Notes: generated by a model from the letters alone, not told the origin. Counted from the stretch's first letter, positions 6,226 through 15,048 are shown. The stretch: DNA of 64,000 nucleotides from Enterobacter sp. R4-368 (GCF_000410515.1 NC_021500.1:3100001-3164000); one strand, 5' to 3'. Program-made: numbers and translations.

Positions 6226-6758
6226 TGGTGTCGTTTATCGGTCAATACTGGCTGAAGGTCATCACGGTGCTGATAAGTATCGCGCTGTTCTGGGTGGGAG
6301 ATCACCACGGGGCAATGCAGGCAAATAACGCCTGGCGGATAAAGTGGGCGCAGCGCGATCGGGATGACGCAAACGCGCTGGCGCAACGGCAGGCGCAGGA
6401 AAGAGCAGAAGAGCACCGGCGACAGCGTGCAGCCGATGCAGAAAGGAAACAAGCCGATGAGGAACGGGCAAGTGCGCAGGCCGATGCTGATGCTGCTAAG
6501 CGTGCTGGCGACAAGCTGCACAAATCAGTCGCCGAACTTCGAAACAGCCTCGCCAGAAGTGAAACCGGCAAACTATCCGCACTTGCAGCAGAACGCGCGG
6601 CAAGGGAAAAGGCCGGCATATTGCTTGCCGACTTGCTCCGCGAATCTGACGCAGCAGCGGGAGAGTATGCAAAAGAGGCTGACCGGGCTTACACCGCCGG
6701 GCGCAGTTGTGAACGGACATATGACGCAGTGACCGGCGTGAAGACGGTCAAAAAGTGA
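6225..6758 (+). CDS. Rz-like inner-membrane spanin (DUF2514-type)
   Basis: 177 residues; ATG 6225 overlaps the endolysin TGA. It has an N-terminal membrane anchor (YWLKVITVLISIALFWVG) and a long Ala/Glu/Arg-rich coiled coil in the periplasm (AEEHRRQRAADAERKQADEE and beyond). It ends in a compact region containing AGRSCERTYD. The topology is that of an i-spanin, which with the lipoprotein Rz1 fuses inner and outer membranes in the last step of lysis. The Rz1 gene is nested inside it in another frame. Confidence 0.8.
   Translation: MVSFIGQYWLKVITVLISIALFWVGDHHGAMQANNAWRIKWAQRDRDDANALAQRQAQERAEEHRRQRAADAERKQADEERASAQADADAAKRAGDKLHKSVAELRNSLARSETGKLSALAAERAAREKAGILLADLLRESDAAAGEYAKEADRAYTAGRSCERTYDAVTGVKTVKK
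6457..6732 (+). CDS. Rz1-like outer-membrane spanin lipoprotein, nested in Rz
   Basis: Fully embedded in the Rz gene in the +1 frame. ATG 6457 has AAGGA (6443-6447) 9 bases upstream. The 91-residue product starts with a basic and hydrophobic signal (MRNGQVRRPMLMLLSVLATSC) whose lipobox LATSC puts the lipidated Cys at residue 21. The mature part is short and contains several prolines, as in Rz1. Embedded o-spanins are well known in lambda and P2 (lysB/lysC). This supports a complete lysis cassette. Confidence 0.75.
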   Translation: MRNGQVRRPMLMLLSVLATSCTNQSPNFETASPEVKPANYPHLQQNARQGKRPAYCLPTCSANLTQQRESMQKRLTGLTPPGAVVNGHMTQ

Positions 6759-6767
6759 GGAAACATC

Positions 6768-6953
6768 ATGGAAAAAGCACAAATCAGTAAAGTAGTAAAA
6801 GACACCTACGTTGTAACCGCCGGGCCAAGCGCGACACGCTTTCTCGACTATCAGGAAGCGATGGATAACCTGCCGCTGCTTATTAAAAACTTCGGTTTCC
6901 CGGCGGGGGTAAGCAAAGAAACGGTGTATATGATCCTGGAAACAATTGAATAA
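6768..6953 (+). CDS. hypothetical prophage protein, 61 aa
   Basis: ATG 6768 is 9 bases after the Rz stop and has GTGAGGAAA upstream. It encodes 61 residues (SKVVKDTYVVTAGPSATRFL, LPLLIKNFGFPAGVSKETVY) with no membrane segment and no motif I recognise. It is co-directional with the lysis genes and probably co-transcribed. The sequence right after it no longer looks like intact P2 late genes. A GC-rich hairpin (GCGGGCA ... TGCCCGC, 6962-6984) without a T-tract follows. Confidence 0.6.
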   Translation: MEKAQISKVVKDTYVVTAGPSATRFLDYQEAMDNLPLLIKNFGFPAGVSKETVYMILETIE

Positions 6954-7050
6954 CCAGTGCAGCGGGCATTCGCAGAGTGCCCGCGACAGTGCGTATTCAT
7001 TAAGGAACCGGCACATCGTAAACGCCGGTTTACGGTGCTTGGCGGCCGGC

Positions 7051-7200
7051 AAAAGCGGATTTAAGGCCCTGATCGACAGCGGGAACTGGACGATTACGCG
7101 CGGCGTTCATTATATGGCCGGCAGCGGGTTTACCACATCGCCAGCGCCGGAAGTGAAGAGCGCCAACGGGGCGGCAGAAAGTGACGATTCAACAGCGTAG
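7051..7200 (+). pseudogene. 3' remnant of a P2 gene D-like late tail protein
   Basis: The frame ending at TAG 7198-7200 encodes LIDSGNWTITRGVHYMAGSG followed by FTTSPAPEVKS. This resembles the C-terminal end of P2 gpD, recalled as a WTI-x-R-V-x-H ... GFTTSLxLEVK pattern. Gene D lies immediately upstream of ogr in P2, exactly as here. More than 300 codons of the 5' part are missing and no start is credible. It marks the right scar of the second structural-gene deletion. Confidence 0.5.
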
Positions 7201-7247
7201 ACGTTATACTTGCGGCGATATTAACCCGCAAGAAAGGAGGCGCACGT

Positions 7248-7487
7248 ATGGCATTACGCTGCCCTCGTTGCCGCGCAGCGGCAAAGACCCGAACCAGCAC
7301 CGAACTAAGCCCATTAGTGCGGCGCAGCTATCACCAGTGCCAGAATCTGACGTGCGGTTACTGCTTCACAAGCATGACCCATATTGATGGCCCGCTAAAT
7401 GAAGTCAAAACCGTACCCGGCGCAACGGTTCCGGATGTTTTCCCGCGAAGTCACAAGGGGGACGATCAGATATCGTTAGCGCTATAA
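7248..7487 (+). CDS. ogr: Ogr/Delta-family late transcription activator
   Basis: 79 residues from ATG 7248 with a strong AAAGGAGG ribosome-binding site. The zinc-finger pattern C5-x2-C8-x22-C31-x4-C36 is the Ogr/Delta signature, with an extra C39, and the core YHQCQNLTC is characteristic. Ogr binds the TGT-N12-ACA box and contacts the RNA polymerase alpha subunit to turn on P2 late promoters. One matching box survives at 5207-5226, upstream of the lysis genes. The frame is intact, so late activation, or help from or to another P2-like phage, remains possible. Confidence 0.92.
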   Translation: MALRCPRCRAAAKTRTSTELSPLVRRSYHQCQNLTCGYCFTSMTHIDGPLNEVKTVPGATVPDVFPRSHKGDDQISLAL

Positions 7488-7491
7488 AAAT

Positions 7492-7515
7492 AACCCGCCT
7501 TTCGGCGGGTTTTTT
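7492..7515 (+). terminator. rho-independent terminator after ogr
   Basis: AACCCGCC (7492-7499) pairs with GGCGGGTT (7504-7511), followed by a T-rich tract to 7515. It ends the phage late region and isolates the following cargo genes. Confidence 0.85.
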
Positions 7516-7585
7516 ATTTATCGAAACTTTTTCACCTGCTATGTTTTACGCCGGTTAAATAACTATTTCTATGGAGAGAAATAAA

Positions 7586-7918
7586 ATGGCGTTAATTCAT
7601 TGCCCGGAATGTGGAAAAGAAGTCAGTGATTCTGCATTAAAATGTCCATCCTGCGGGCAGCAAATAAGAAAACCGAAACGAACATTATTCGGGAAAGCGG
7701 TAAAATGGATATTTATTATATTCAACATATTTATGATTTATTGCCTATTTGCCGGTGCGGGTGGGAGTGGTGAAGTGATCGATGCCGCAACGACAGAAGC
7801 GGAACGCGCAGGCGCGACGATTGGTGCGGGCATCGGCGTGATGCTCCTGGGGGTGATATGGGTTATCGGCGATATTATTATCGGCATGATTGTTTTTCTG
7901 ACCAGGCCGAAAGCATAA
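7586..7918 (+). CDS. zinc-ribbon membrane protein, prophage cargo
   Basis: 110 residues. ATG 7586 is chosen over ATG 7571 because GGAGA (7573-7577) is placed for it. An N-terminal zinc ribbon (CPECGKEVSDSALKCPSCG) is followed by a basic stretch and two membrane segments (KWIFIIFNIFMIYCLFAG and GVMLLGVIWVIGDIIIGMIV). The DNA is clearly AT-richer than the phage core, typical of a recently acquired moron. It lies between the ogr terminator and the TagO-like gene, 10 bases upstream of the latter, so the two may form an operon. Function unknown. Confidence 0.75.
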   Translation: MALIHCPECGKEVSDSALKCPSCGQQIRKPKRTLFGKAVKWIFIIFNIFMIYCLFAGAGGSGEVIDAATTEAERAGATIGAGIGVMLLGVIWVIGDIIIGMIVFLTRPKA

Positions 7919-7928
7919 GGAATACATT

Positions 7929-8549
7929 ATGAATAAAATAATTATATTCATGGTGTTTTTGTTTTCGGCTTTTTCGAAAATATATGCTGCGGATAATATT
8001 GATAAGGAAGGTCTGACAACGTGCCAGTCTGAAACAAACAGTGACAGGCGTCTGGCTTGTTACGATAAAATTATGCCACCTGCGGCAACTGCTCATAATA
8101 AAACAGCGGAAGGCGCCGGAAAATGGCAGATAGATTCAGAACTATCACCGGTCGATGATTCAAAAAACGTCACTCTCAGCTTGTCTGCTAATCAGCCAAT
8201 TCGCTCCCAATTTGGCGAGACGGTTACACCGGGTTTGTATGTTATATGCCGGGAGAATAAAACCGAGCTATTTATCAATTGGGGCGTATATCTCGGTATG
8301 GGGGATACAGAGGTGCTGTACAGGTTGGATAAGGCGAAAGCACAAACCAATTCATGGGGGATCTCTGCTGACAACAAGGCAGCCTTTTACCGGGGCAACA
8401 CGATCGAGCTTGCCAAAGAGCTCGCAACATCTGCCCGCTTATTTCTTCAGGTCACCCCATATGGTGAAAACACGGTGAGCGCAACGTTTGATCTTGCCGG
8501 TCTGCCGCAAGCCATTAAGCCGCTTCAGGAAGCCTGCGGCTGGAAATAA
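7929..8549 (+). CDS. TagO/VasI-family exported protein, prophage cargo
   Basis: 206 residues with a cleavable signal peptide (IIIFMVFLFSAFSKIYAA). The mature part has the VasI/TagO pattern: a paired-cysteine start (TTCQSETNSDRRLACYDKI), then KWQIDSELSPVDDSKNVTLSL and a conserved C-terminal Cys (EACGWK). The family is named for type VI secretion clusters but also occurs alone beside prophages. No other T6SS gene is here, so a T6SS role is not supported; lysogenic conversion is an inference. AT-rich, like the gene before it. Confidence 0.7.
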   Translation: MNKIIIFMVFLFSAFSKIYAADNIDKEGLTTCQSETNSDRRLACYDKIMPPAATAHNKTAEGAGKWQIDSELSPVDDSKNVTLSLSANQPIRSQFGETVTPGLYVICRENKTELFINWGVYLGMGDTEVLYRLDKAKAQTNSWGISADNKAAFYRGNTIELAKELATSARLFLQVTPYGENTVSATFDLAGLPQAIKPLQEACGWK

Positions 8550-8715
8550 TTTGCGCAGATTTTTAAACAGACCACCGGGCAGATGCCCGGCCGCTTTGTC
8601 GATATGTAGTCAACTGGTAGACAGCTTTTGCAATAAATCCATTTATTACAATTGATTAAAGAGATAGTTCCTTCCCATCCCTGTCTTCCCCCACACGATG
8701 TGGGGGTTTTTTGCC
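8550..8715. other. right prophage boundary and probable attachment region
   Basis: After the TagO stop comes a hairpin without T-tract (GGGCAGATGCCC region, 8576-8590). Host-like sequence then begins with a terminator-shaped element (CCCCCAC ... GTGGGGG plus T-tract, about 8689-8712). In E. coli cpxP precedes fieF, and as I recall P2's preferred site locI lies in that gap with its core over a similar hairpin-plus-T sequence. cpxP is absent next to fieF here, consistent with integration between them. The left boundary is outside the window, so the core repeat cannot be defined. Confidence 0.35.
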
Positions 8716-8741
8716 CGCAATTCCACTGCTTAATTTCCCCA

Positions 8742-8768
8742 TTGCTGTTGCCTGCCTTTCGTTATAAT
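8742..8768 (+). promoter_or_regulatory. candidate fieF promoter
   Basis: A perfect TATAAT (8763-8768) lies 27 bases before the fieF ATG. The best -35 is TTGCTG (8742-8747) with a short 15-base spacer. Promoter strength is not inferred. Confidence 0.5.
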
Positions 8769-8795
8769 CCCTGCTGGATCCAGGCAGGAGCGTTT

Positions 8796-9680
8796 ATGAA
8801 TCAATCCTATGGGCGTTTGGTTACCCGGGCAGCAGTTGCGGCGACCGTCATGGCGTCGTCATTGTTGATCATCAAAATATTCGCGTGGTGGTTTACCGGT
8901 TCGGTCAGTATTTTGGCGGCGCTGGTTGATTCGCTGGTAGATATCGCCGCGTCGCTAACCAACTTGTTAGTGGTACGCTATTCGCTGCAACCCGCCGATG
9001 AAGAACATACCTTCGGCCACGGAAAGGCGGAATCGCTGGCGGCGCTGGCACAAAGTATGTTTATTTCTGGTTCGGCGTTGTTCCTGTTTTTGACCGGTAT
9101 TCAGCACCTTGCTAAACCTGAACCGCTTCGTGATGCTGGCATTGGTATTACGGTCACGCTGATCGCGCTGTTTAGTACTGTGATCCTTGTCACTTTTCAG
9201 CGCTGGGTCGTGCGGAAAACCCACAGCCAGGCGGTGCGGGCGGATATGCTTCATTATCAGTCTGATGTTATGATGAACGGCGCAATTCTCATCGCGCTGG
9301 GTCTCTCCTGGTATGGATGGCATCGTGCAGATGCATTGTTTGCGCTGGGTATTGGCAGCTATATTTTGTATAGCGCGTTACACATGGGGTATGACGCCGT
9401 TCAGGCATTGCTGGACAGAGCCTTACCCGACGAAGAGCGACAGGAAATTTTCACCATTGTCACCTCCTGGCCGGGCGTCAGCGGCGCTCACGATCTTCGC
9501 ACGCGGCAGTCAGGGCCGACCCGCTTTATTCAAATACATCTGGAAATGGAAGATAACCTGCCGCTCGTTCAGGCGCATCTTATTGCTGAGCAGGTAGAAC
9601 AGGCGATTCTGCAACGTTTCCCGGGTTCTGATGTGATAATCCATCAGGATCCTTGTTCGGTAGTACCTCAAGGACGATAA
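8796..9680 (+). CDS. fieF: FieF, ferrous iron/zinc efflux transporter (CDF family)
   Basis: 294 residues from ATG 8796, with CAGGAG just upstream; the 48-codon in-frame extension lacks signals. It is a proton-coupled inner-membrane exporter of Fe2+/Zn2+. The transport-site residues of E. coli FieF are at identical positions: D45 and D49 (LVDSLVDI), H153 and D157 (HYQSD). The cytoplasmic metal-site residues H232, H248 and D285 are also present, as is HGKAES at 75-80. Six membrane spans are visible. In E. coli the upstream neighbour is cpxP; here it is the prophage. Confidence 0.96.
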   Translation: MNQSYGRLVTRAAVAATVMASSLLIIKIFAWWFTGSVSILAALVDSLVDIAASLTNLLVVRYSLQPADEEHTFGHGKAESLAALAQSMFISGSALFLFLTGIQHLAKPEPLRDAGIGITVTLIALFSTVILVTFQRWVVRKTHSQAVRADMLHYQSDVMMNGAILIALGLSWYGWHRADALFALGIGSYILYSALHMGYDAVQALLDRALPDEERQEIFTIVTSWPGVSGAHDLRTRQSGPTRFIQIHLEMEDNLPLVQAHLIAEQVEQAILQRFPGSDVIIHQDPCSVVPQGR

Positions 9681-9882
9681 GCACGTAGAGGCTTTCGTAT
9701 TTCGTTGTAAAAAAGTGAGCCAGACCAACTTTTTGTGTATAAATTACCGCCATTTGGTCTGACCTGAATCAATTCAGCAAGCTGGGATTGATATACTATT
9801 TGCAGCATAGTTGTTCGCTCCCACAGGGGAGTCGCTTCGGGCCACAGAATTTTATTTTGCATTCCTAAGTTCAGAGGTAGTC

Positions 9883-10845
9883 ATGATTAAAAAAATCGGT
9901 GTGTTGACAAGTGGCGGTGATGCGCCAGGCATGAATGCCGCGATCCGCGGTGTCGTCCGCGCAGCATTGACAGAAGGTCTGGAAGTGGCAGGTATCTATG
10001 ACGGTTACCTCGGCCTGTACGAAGACCGCATGATCCAACTTGACCGCTACAGCGTGTCCGACATGATCAACCGCGGCGGCACATTCCTCGGCTCCGCCCG
10101 CTTCCCGGAATTCCGTGAAGAGCATATCCGCGCCGTGGCTATTGAGAACATGAAAAAACGCGGTATCGATGCGCTGGTGGTTATCGGCGGCGACGGTTCT
10201 TACATGGGTGCTAAGCGCCTGACTGAAATGGGTTTCCCGTGCATCGGTCTGCCGGGCACCATCGATAACGACGTTGCCGGTACTGACTACACCATCGGTT
10301 ACTTCACCGCGCTGCAAACCGTGGTTGAAGCCATCGACCGCCTGCGTGACACCTCTTCTTCTCACCAGCGTATCTCCATCGTTGAAGTCATGGGGCGCTA
10401 CTGTGGCGACCTGACGCTGGCAGCGGCGATTGCGGGCGGTTGCGAGTTTATCGTACTGCCGGAAGTGGAATTCAACCGTGAAGACCTGGTCGCAGAGATC
10501 AAAGCGGGTATCGCCAAAGGTAAAAAACACGCCATCGTGGCGATTACCGAGCATATCTGCGATATCGACGAGCTGGCGAAATACATTGAAAGCGAAACCC
10601 AGCGTGAAACTCGCGCTACCGTTCTTGGCCATATTCAGCGCGGCGGCTCTCCGGTACCTTACGACCGCATTCTGGCTTCCCGTATGGGTTCTTATGCGAT
10701 CGAGCTGCTGTTGCAGGGCTACGGCGGTCGCTGTGTCGGTATTCAGAACGAAAAAATGGTACATCACGACATCATCGACGCTATCGAGAACATGAAACGC
10801 CCGTTCAAAGGCGACTGGCTCGACTGCGCGAAAAAACTCTACTAA
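9883..10845 (+). CDS. pfkA: 6-phosphofructokinase I
   Basis: 320 residues, as in E. coli, from ATG 9883 (AGAGG at 9873-9877). It phosphorylates fructose 6-phosphate with ATP, the committed glycolytic step, in the cytosol as a tetramer. ATP-binding [23 protein letters not shown] (about 102-106) and the catalytic PGTIDNDV (about 124-131) are intact. It is a single-gene unit with its own terminator immediately downstream. The order fieF-pfkA-sbp is as in E. coli. Confidence 0.98.
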   Translation: MIKKIGVLTSGGDAPGMNAAIRGVVRAALTEGLEVAGIYDGYLGLYEDRMIQLDRYSVSDMINRGGTFLGSARFPEFREEHIRAVAIENMKKRGIDALVVIGGDGSYMGAKRLTEMGFPCIGLPGTIDNDVAGTDYTIGYFTALQTVVEAIDRLRDTSSSHQRISIVEVMGRYCGDLTLAAAIAGGCEFIVLPEVEFNREDLVAEIKAGIAKGKKHAIVAITEHICDIDELAKYIESETQRETRATVLGHIQRGGSPVPYDRILASRMGSYAIELLLQGYGGRCVGIQNEKMVHHDIIDAIENMKRPFKGDWLDCAKKLY

Positions 10846-10850
10846 GTGCA

Positions 10851-10878
10851 AAAACGCCCTCAATAGCGAGGGCGTTTT
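10851..10878 (+). terminator. pfkA terminator
   Basis: AAACGCCCTC and GAGGGCGTTT around a six-base loop, followed by T residues; 6 bases after the pfkA stop. Confidence 0.85.
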
Positions 10879-10992
10879 TTTATCCCCATTTATTCCGCAA
10901 AGTTATAGCCAATCTTTTTTTATTCTTTAATCATTGGATGCCTTTCTGGCAGTCTGACGACATCAAAATCGATAACTTTAAGAGAGCGGGCG

Positions 10993-11982
10993 ATGAATAA
11001 ATGGGGCTTGGGGATTACATTACTGCTGGCTTCCACCAGCGTTCTGGCAAAGGATATCCAGTTACTAAACGTCTCTTACGATCCAACGCGTGAGCTGTAT
11101 GAGCAATACAACAAAGCCTTCAGCGCGCACTGGAAACAAGAGACTGGCGACAACGTTGTGATTCGTCAGTCCCATGGCGGCTCCGGCAAACAGGCAACAT
11201 CGGTTATCAACGGTATCGACGCCGATGTGGTAACTCTGGCGCTGGCCTACGATGTTGACGCGATTGCAGAACGTGGCCGTATCGATAAAAACTGGATCAA
11301 ACGCCTGCCGGACAACTCCGCTCCGTACACCTCGACCATCGTTTTCCTGGTGCGTAAAGGCAATCCGAAACAGATTCATGACTGGAACGACCTGATTAAA
11401 CCGGGCGTTTCGGTGATCACGCCGAACCCGAAAAGCTCCGGTGGTGCGCGCTGGAACTACCTGGCGGCCTGGGGTTATGCGCTGCATCAGAACGGCGGCG
11501 ATCAGGCAAAAGCTCAGGAGTTCGTCAAAGCGCTGTTTAAAAATGTAGAAGTGCTGGATTCCGGTGCGCGCGGTGCGACCAATACTTTCGTTGAGCGCGG
11601 TATCGGTGATGTACTGATTGCGTGGGAAAACGAAGCGCTGCTGGCAACCAACGAACTGGGCAAAGACAAATTTGAAATTGTCACCCCGAGCGAATCTATT
11701 CTCGCAGAGCCGACCGTCTCCGTTGTCGACAAAGTGGCAGAGAAGAAAGGCACTGAGAAAGTAGCGGAAGCCTACCTGAAATATCTCTACTCGCCGGAAG
11801 GTCAGGAAATCGCCGCGAAGAACTTCTATCGCCCCCGTGATGCGCAGGTGGCGGCGAAATACGCCAGCGCGTTCCCGAAACTGAAACTCTTCACCATTGA
11901 TGATGTGTTCGGTGGCTGGACGAAGGCGCAAAAAGAGCACTTCTCCAACGGCGGTACGTTCGACCAAATCAGTAAACGTTAA
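10993..11982 (+). CDS. sbp: periplasmic sulfate-binding protein
   Basis: 329 residues with a signal peptide cleaved after STSVLA. It binds sulfate in the periplasm and feeds the CysUWA importer, which is encoded elsewhere. The mature protein is nearly identical to E. coli Sbp (for example [49 protein letters not shown]). It is transcribed alone, with a terminator 10 bases downstream. In enterics sbp belongs to the Cys regulon; I did not define a CysB site. Confidence 0.97.
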   Translation: MNKWGLGITLLLASTSVLAKDIQLLNVSYDPTRELYEQYNKAFSAHWKQETGDNVVIRQSHGGSGKQATSVINGIDADVVTLALAYDVDAIAERGRIDKNWIKRLPDNSAPYTSTIVFLVRKGNPKQIHDWNDLIKPGVSVITPNPKSSGGARWNYLAAWGYALHQNGGDQAKAQEFVKALFKNVEVLDSGARGATNTFVERGIGDVLIAWENEALLATNELGKDKFEIVTPSESILAEPTVSVVDKVAEKKGTEKVAEAYLKYLYSPEGQEIAAKNFYRPRDAQVAAKYASAFPKLKLFTIDDVFGGWTKAQKEHFSNGGTFDQISKR

Positions 11983-11991
11983 TCTCCCCAA

Positions 11992-12018
11992 ACGCCCTCG
12001 TAAGAGGGCGTCTTCTTT
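11992..12018 (+). terminator. sbp terminator
   Basis: ACGCCCTC (11992-11999) and GAGGGCGT (12004-12011) with loop GTAA, followed by a T-rich run interrupted by C. Confidence 0.75.
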
Positions 12019-12103
12019 TCTGTCTGCGTAAAATCCAGGATTTTCAACTTGCCGGGCAATTTGCGCTATCATTCCGGTTCTTTCAGCAAAGGAAGCGGAA
12101 AAA

Positions 12104-12862
12104 ATGAAAACAGTGCGTCGCGTCGTCATTGTTCTGTTGGTGCTGGCCTTACTGGCAGCGGCGGGAGCGTGGTTGTGGTTTAAAAACAGCGGTAACCCGG
12201 ATGCGCTGCGCCATATCGTTACCGAACAATGTTTACCAAACATGCGTGAGCATAACTCGCCAAAACCCTGCGCCCAGGTGAACCTGAAAGGCGGCTATGT
12301 GCTGATGAAAGATCGCAATGGGCCGCTGCAGTTTTTGTTGATGCCAACGTACCGCATCAACGGCACGGAAAGCCCGTTGCTGCTGCAACCGACAACGCCC
12401 AACTTCTTCTGGCAGGCGTGGCAATCCCGCGATGTGATGAGCAAACTGCGTGGCAGCACGGTGCCGGACAACGCCATCTCCTTAACCATTAATTCACGCT
12501 CCGGGCGCACACAGAACCATTTTCATATTCATATCTCCTGTCTGCGTCCTGATGTGCGCACGCAACTGAATGATAATGCCGCACGTATCAGCAGCCAGTG
12601 GCTGGCATTTCCGGGGGGGCTGCTCGGTCATCAATATTTAGCGCGCCGCGTGACGGAAGCGGAGCTGGTGCAACGCAGTCCGTTTTTGATGCTGGCAGAA
12701 GAAGTGCCGGAAGCAAAAGCGCATATGGGCCGCTTCGCGCTGGCATTGGCGCAGCAGGCCGATGGCTCGTTTGTGCTGCTGGCCACCGAGCGTAATCTGT
12801 TAGCGCTTAATCGCGCATCGGCAGAGGAAATTCAGGATCATCAATGCGATATCCTGAAATAA
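12104..12862 (+). CDS. cdh: CDP-diacylglycerol pyrophosphatase
   Basis: 252 residues, membrane-anchored by one N-terminal segment ([20 protein letters not shown]). It hydrolyses CDP-diacylglycerol to phosphatidate and CMP. The HIT-like catalytic motif HFHIHIS is present in the middle ([20 protein letters not shown]), which defines the Cdh family. GGAAGCGGAA lies just before the ATG. The position between sbp and tpiA is as in E. coli, except that a transporter gene follows here. Confidence 0.93.
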   Translation: MKTVRRVVIVLLVLALLAAAGAWLWFKNSGNPDALRHIVTEQCLPNMREHNSPKPCAQVNLKGGYVLMKDRNGPLQFLLMPTYRINGTESPLLLQPTTPNFFWQAWQSRDVMSKLRGSTVPDNAISLTINSRSGRTQNHFHIHISCLRPDVRTQLNDNAARISSQWLAFPGGLLGHQYLARRVTEAELVQRSPFLMLAEEVPEAKAHMGRFALALAQQADGSFVLLATERNLLALNRASAEEIQDHQCDILK

Positions 12863-12935
12863 CCCCACCATAATTCACGTTTACTCCGCCTGCCTGTCAC
12901 CGTAGACTTGCTGAAAAAAACTACAGGAGACAGGC

Positions 12936-14240
12936 ATGTCGCTCTGGTTTTCTCACCCTCTGTTCCTCCCCTCTGTCATTGTCGGCATCACTATTGTGTT
13001 GTGGGCCACCTCGTTATTGCCGGAATTTATCACCGCGCTGCTGTTTTTTACGGCGGCGATGGTGGCGAAAATTGCTCCGCCGGAGGTGATCTTTGGTGGC
13101 TTCGCGTCATCGGCTTTCTGGCTGGTGTTCAGCGGGTTCGTGCTCGGTGTGGCAATACGCAAAACCGGGCTGGCGGATCGGGCGGCGAGAGCGTTATCGG
13201 CAAAGCTGACCGACTCATGGCTGCAAATGGTCGCAAGCGTCGTACTGCTCAGTTACGCACTGGCGTTTGTGATGCCTTCGAACATGGGGCGCATTGCGCT
13301 GTTGATGCCGATCGTCGCGGCAATGGCGGCGCGCGCGGGTATTCACGAAGGCACCCGTTCGTGGTACGGGCTGGCGCTGGCGGTCGGTTTTGGCACTTTC
13401 CAGTTATCGGCAACTATTTTGCCCGCTAACGTACCAAACCTGGTGATGAGCGGCGCGGCAGAAGGCTCTTACGGCATTCATCTTAACTATGTGCCTTATC
13501 TGCTGCTACATACGCCGGTGCTTGGCATTTTAAAAGGGCTGATCTTGATTGGCCTTATTTGCTGGCTTTTTCCCGGTCAGCCACGTGCGCCCCGCGAGCA
13601 AGCCCCTTCTGAACCGATGAGCCGGGCAGAAAAACGGCTGGCGTGGATGCTGGCGGTGGTGCTGACGTTGTGGGTTACCGAAAGCTGGCACGGCATCGGA
13701 CCTGCGTGGACGGGACTGGCTGCCGCCTGCGTGACGCTGCTGCCGCGTGTGGGGTTTATCACGGGTGATGAATTTTCCAGCGGCGTGAATATTCGCACCT
13801 GTATCTATGTGGCGGGAATTCTTGGCCTGGCGATTACGGTGACGCAAACCGGGATCGGTAGCGCCGTTGGTGATGCGCTGCTGCATGTGATGCCGCTCGA
13901 TCCGGCGCGGCCGTTCACCAGTTTCCTGGCGCTGACCGGCATTACCACCGCCCTGAATTTTATTATGACCGCTAACGGCGTACCGGCGCTGTTTACTACG
14001 CTTGCGCAGAGTTTTGCCGACGCCACCGGTTTTCCGTTGTTGTCAGTGATCATGATTCAGGTGCTGGGATATTCCACGCCGCTGTTGCCGTATCAGGCGT
14101 CGCCGATTGTGGTGGCGATGGCGCTCGGCAAAGTCCCGGCGAGATCGGGGATGCTGCTCTGTCTGGCACTGGCAGTGGTGACGTATCTGGTGTTGTTACC
14201 GCTGGATTACGCGTGGTTTAGCGTGCTGGGGAAATTGTGA
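12936..14240 (+). CDS. SLC13/DASS-family anion transporter
   Basis: 434 residues, with about 11-12 hydrophobic segments and little soluble sequence except a central loop (PGQPRAPREQAPSEPMSRAEK). Features typical of the divalent-anion:sodium symporter family are seen in both halves: VMPSNMGRIALLMPIV and TANGVPALFTTLAQSF with nearby LPYQASPIVVAMALGKV. The substrate (dicarboxylate, tricarboxylate or sulfate) cannot be deduced. ATG 12936 follows AGGAGACAGG. E. coli K-12 has no gene here, so it is an accessory insertion between cdh and tpiA. Codon use looks native. Confidence 0.8.
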   Translation: MSLWFSHPLFLPSVIVGITIVLWATSLLPEFITALLFFTAAMVAKIAPPEVIFGGFASSAFWLVFSGFVLGVAIRKTGLADRAARALSAKLTDSWLQMVASVVLLSYALAFVMPSNMGRIALLMPIVAAMAARAGIHEGTRSWYGLALAVGFGTFQLSATILPANVPNLVMSGAAEGSYGIHLNYVPYLLLHTPVLGILKGLILIGLICWLFPGQPRAPREQAPSEPMSRAEKRLAWMLAVVLTLWVTESWHGIGPAWTGLAAACVTLLPRVGFITGDEFSSGVNIRTCIYVAGILGLAITVTQTGIGSAVGDALLHVMPLDPARPFTSFLALTGITTALNFIMTANGVPALFTTLAQSFADATGFPLLSVIMIQVLGYSTPLLPYQASPIVVAMALGKVPARSGMLLCLALAVVTYLVLLPLDYAWFSVLGKL

Positions 14241-14246
14241 GGTAAA

Positions 14247-14271
14247 ACCCTCTCCCGGGTCGGGAGAGGGT
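14247..14271. repeat. CCCTCTCCC-type intergenic palindrome
   Basis: An 11-base perfect inverted repeat (ACCCTCTCCCG/CGGGAGAGGGT) in the 40-base gap between the convergent transporter gene and tpiA. Related palindromes occur at 18211-18234, 34451-34476 and 49951-49975. It may act as a bidirectional terminator or mRNA end. Confidence 0.6.
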
Positions 14272-14280
14272 AAAACAGAA

Positions 14281-15048
14281 TTACGCCTGTTTTGCAGCTT
14301 CTGCCGCTTTAACGATCACCGCAAAAGCGTCAGCTTTCAGGGATGCGCCGCCAACCAGTGCGCCGTCGATATCCGGCTGGGTGAACAGCTCAGCTGCGTT
14401 GCCAGCGTTAACGGAACCGCCGTACTGAATGATCACTTGTTCAGCCACTTTCGCGTCGGCTTTTGCAATGTGGTCACGGATAAATTTGTGAACAGCCTGT
14501 GCCTGTGCCGGGGTCGCGGATTTGCCGGTACCGATAGCCCAAACCGGTTCGTAGGCAATTACCGCGCCTTCGAATGCCGCAGCACCCTGCGTTTTCAGCA
14601 CGGCGTCGATCTGACGTGCGCATACTTCTTCGGTTTTACCGGCTTCGTTTTCTGCTTCGGTTTCACCGATGCACAGAACCGGCGTCAGACCCTGCGCTTT
14701 CAGCACGGCGAATTTCTTCGCGATCAACTCGTCGGATTCTTTGTGGTAAGTACGGCGCTCAGAGTGGCCGATGATGATGTATTTCGCGCCAATATCTTTC
14801 AGCATTTCGGCAGAGGTTTCGCCGGTGAATGCGCCAGACAGGTTAACGTCAACGTTTTGCGCGCCCAGTACAATGTGGCTGCCGTCAGCGGCGTGTTTGG
14901 CCAGATCGAGGTACATTTCCGGCGGAGCGATTGAGACAGCACAACCCGTTACGCCAGCCAGCTCGGTACGCAGGTTTGCAACCAGTTCGTTTACCATGTG
15001 GCGGCTGCCGTTCAGTTTCCAGTTACCCATCACTAAAGGATGTCGCAT
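14281..15048 (-). CDS. tpiA: triosephosphate isomerase
   Basis: 255 residues, the E. coli length. It interconverts dihydroxyacetone phosphate and glyceraldehyde 3-phosphate in the cytosol. Catalytic residues are K11 (NWKLNG), H95 (IIIGHSERR) and E167 ([11 protein letters not shown]), with the phosphate-binding GGSV and GGASL near the C-terminus. It is transcribed leftward as a single gene. It serves both glycolysis and the products of the nearby glycerol genes. Confidence 0.98.
   Translation of the reverse strand: MRHPLVMGNWKLNGSRHMVNELVANLRTELAGVTGCAVSIAPPEMYLDLAKHAADGSHIVLGAQNVDVNLSGAFTGETSAEMLKDIGAKYIIIGHSERRTYHKESDELIAKKFAVLKAQGLTPVLCIGETEAENEAGKTEEVCARQIDAVLKTQGAAAFEGAVIAYEPVWAIGTGKSATPAQAQAVHKFIRDHIAKADAKVAEQVIIQYGGSVNAGNAAELFTQPDIDGALVGGASLKADAFAVIVKAAEAAKQA

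Noticed and set aside
6946-7050. TTG-started 5' part of the frame leading into the gene D remnant
   Set aside because: It begins within the preceding stop region and covers a GC hairpin; only the part from about 7051 resembles a phage protein.
7929-8549. evidence for a type VI secretion cluster
   Set aside because: Only a lone TagO-like gene is present; no Tss core gene is nearby, so a T6SS is not supported.
9871-10863. 330-residue frame on the minus strand opposite pfkA
   Set aside because: It is a codon-bias shadow of a highly expressed gene: His/Gln/Val-rich and starting inside the pfkA terminator. Similar long shadows lie opposite sbp, hslU, metB and metL.
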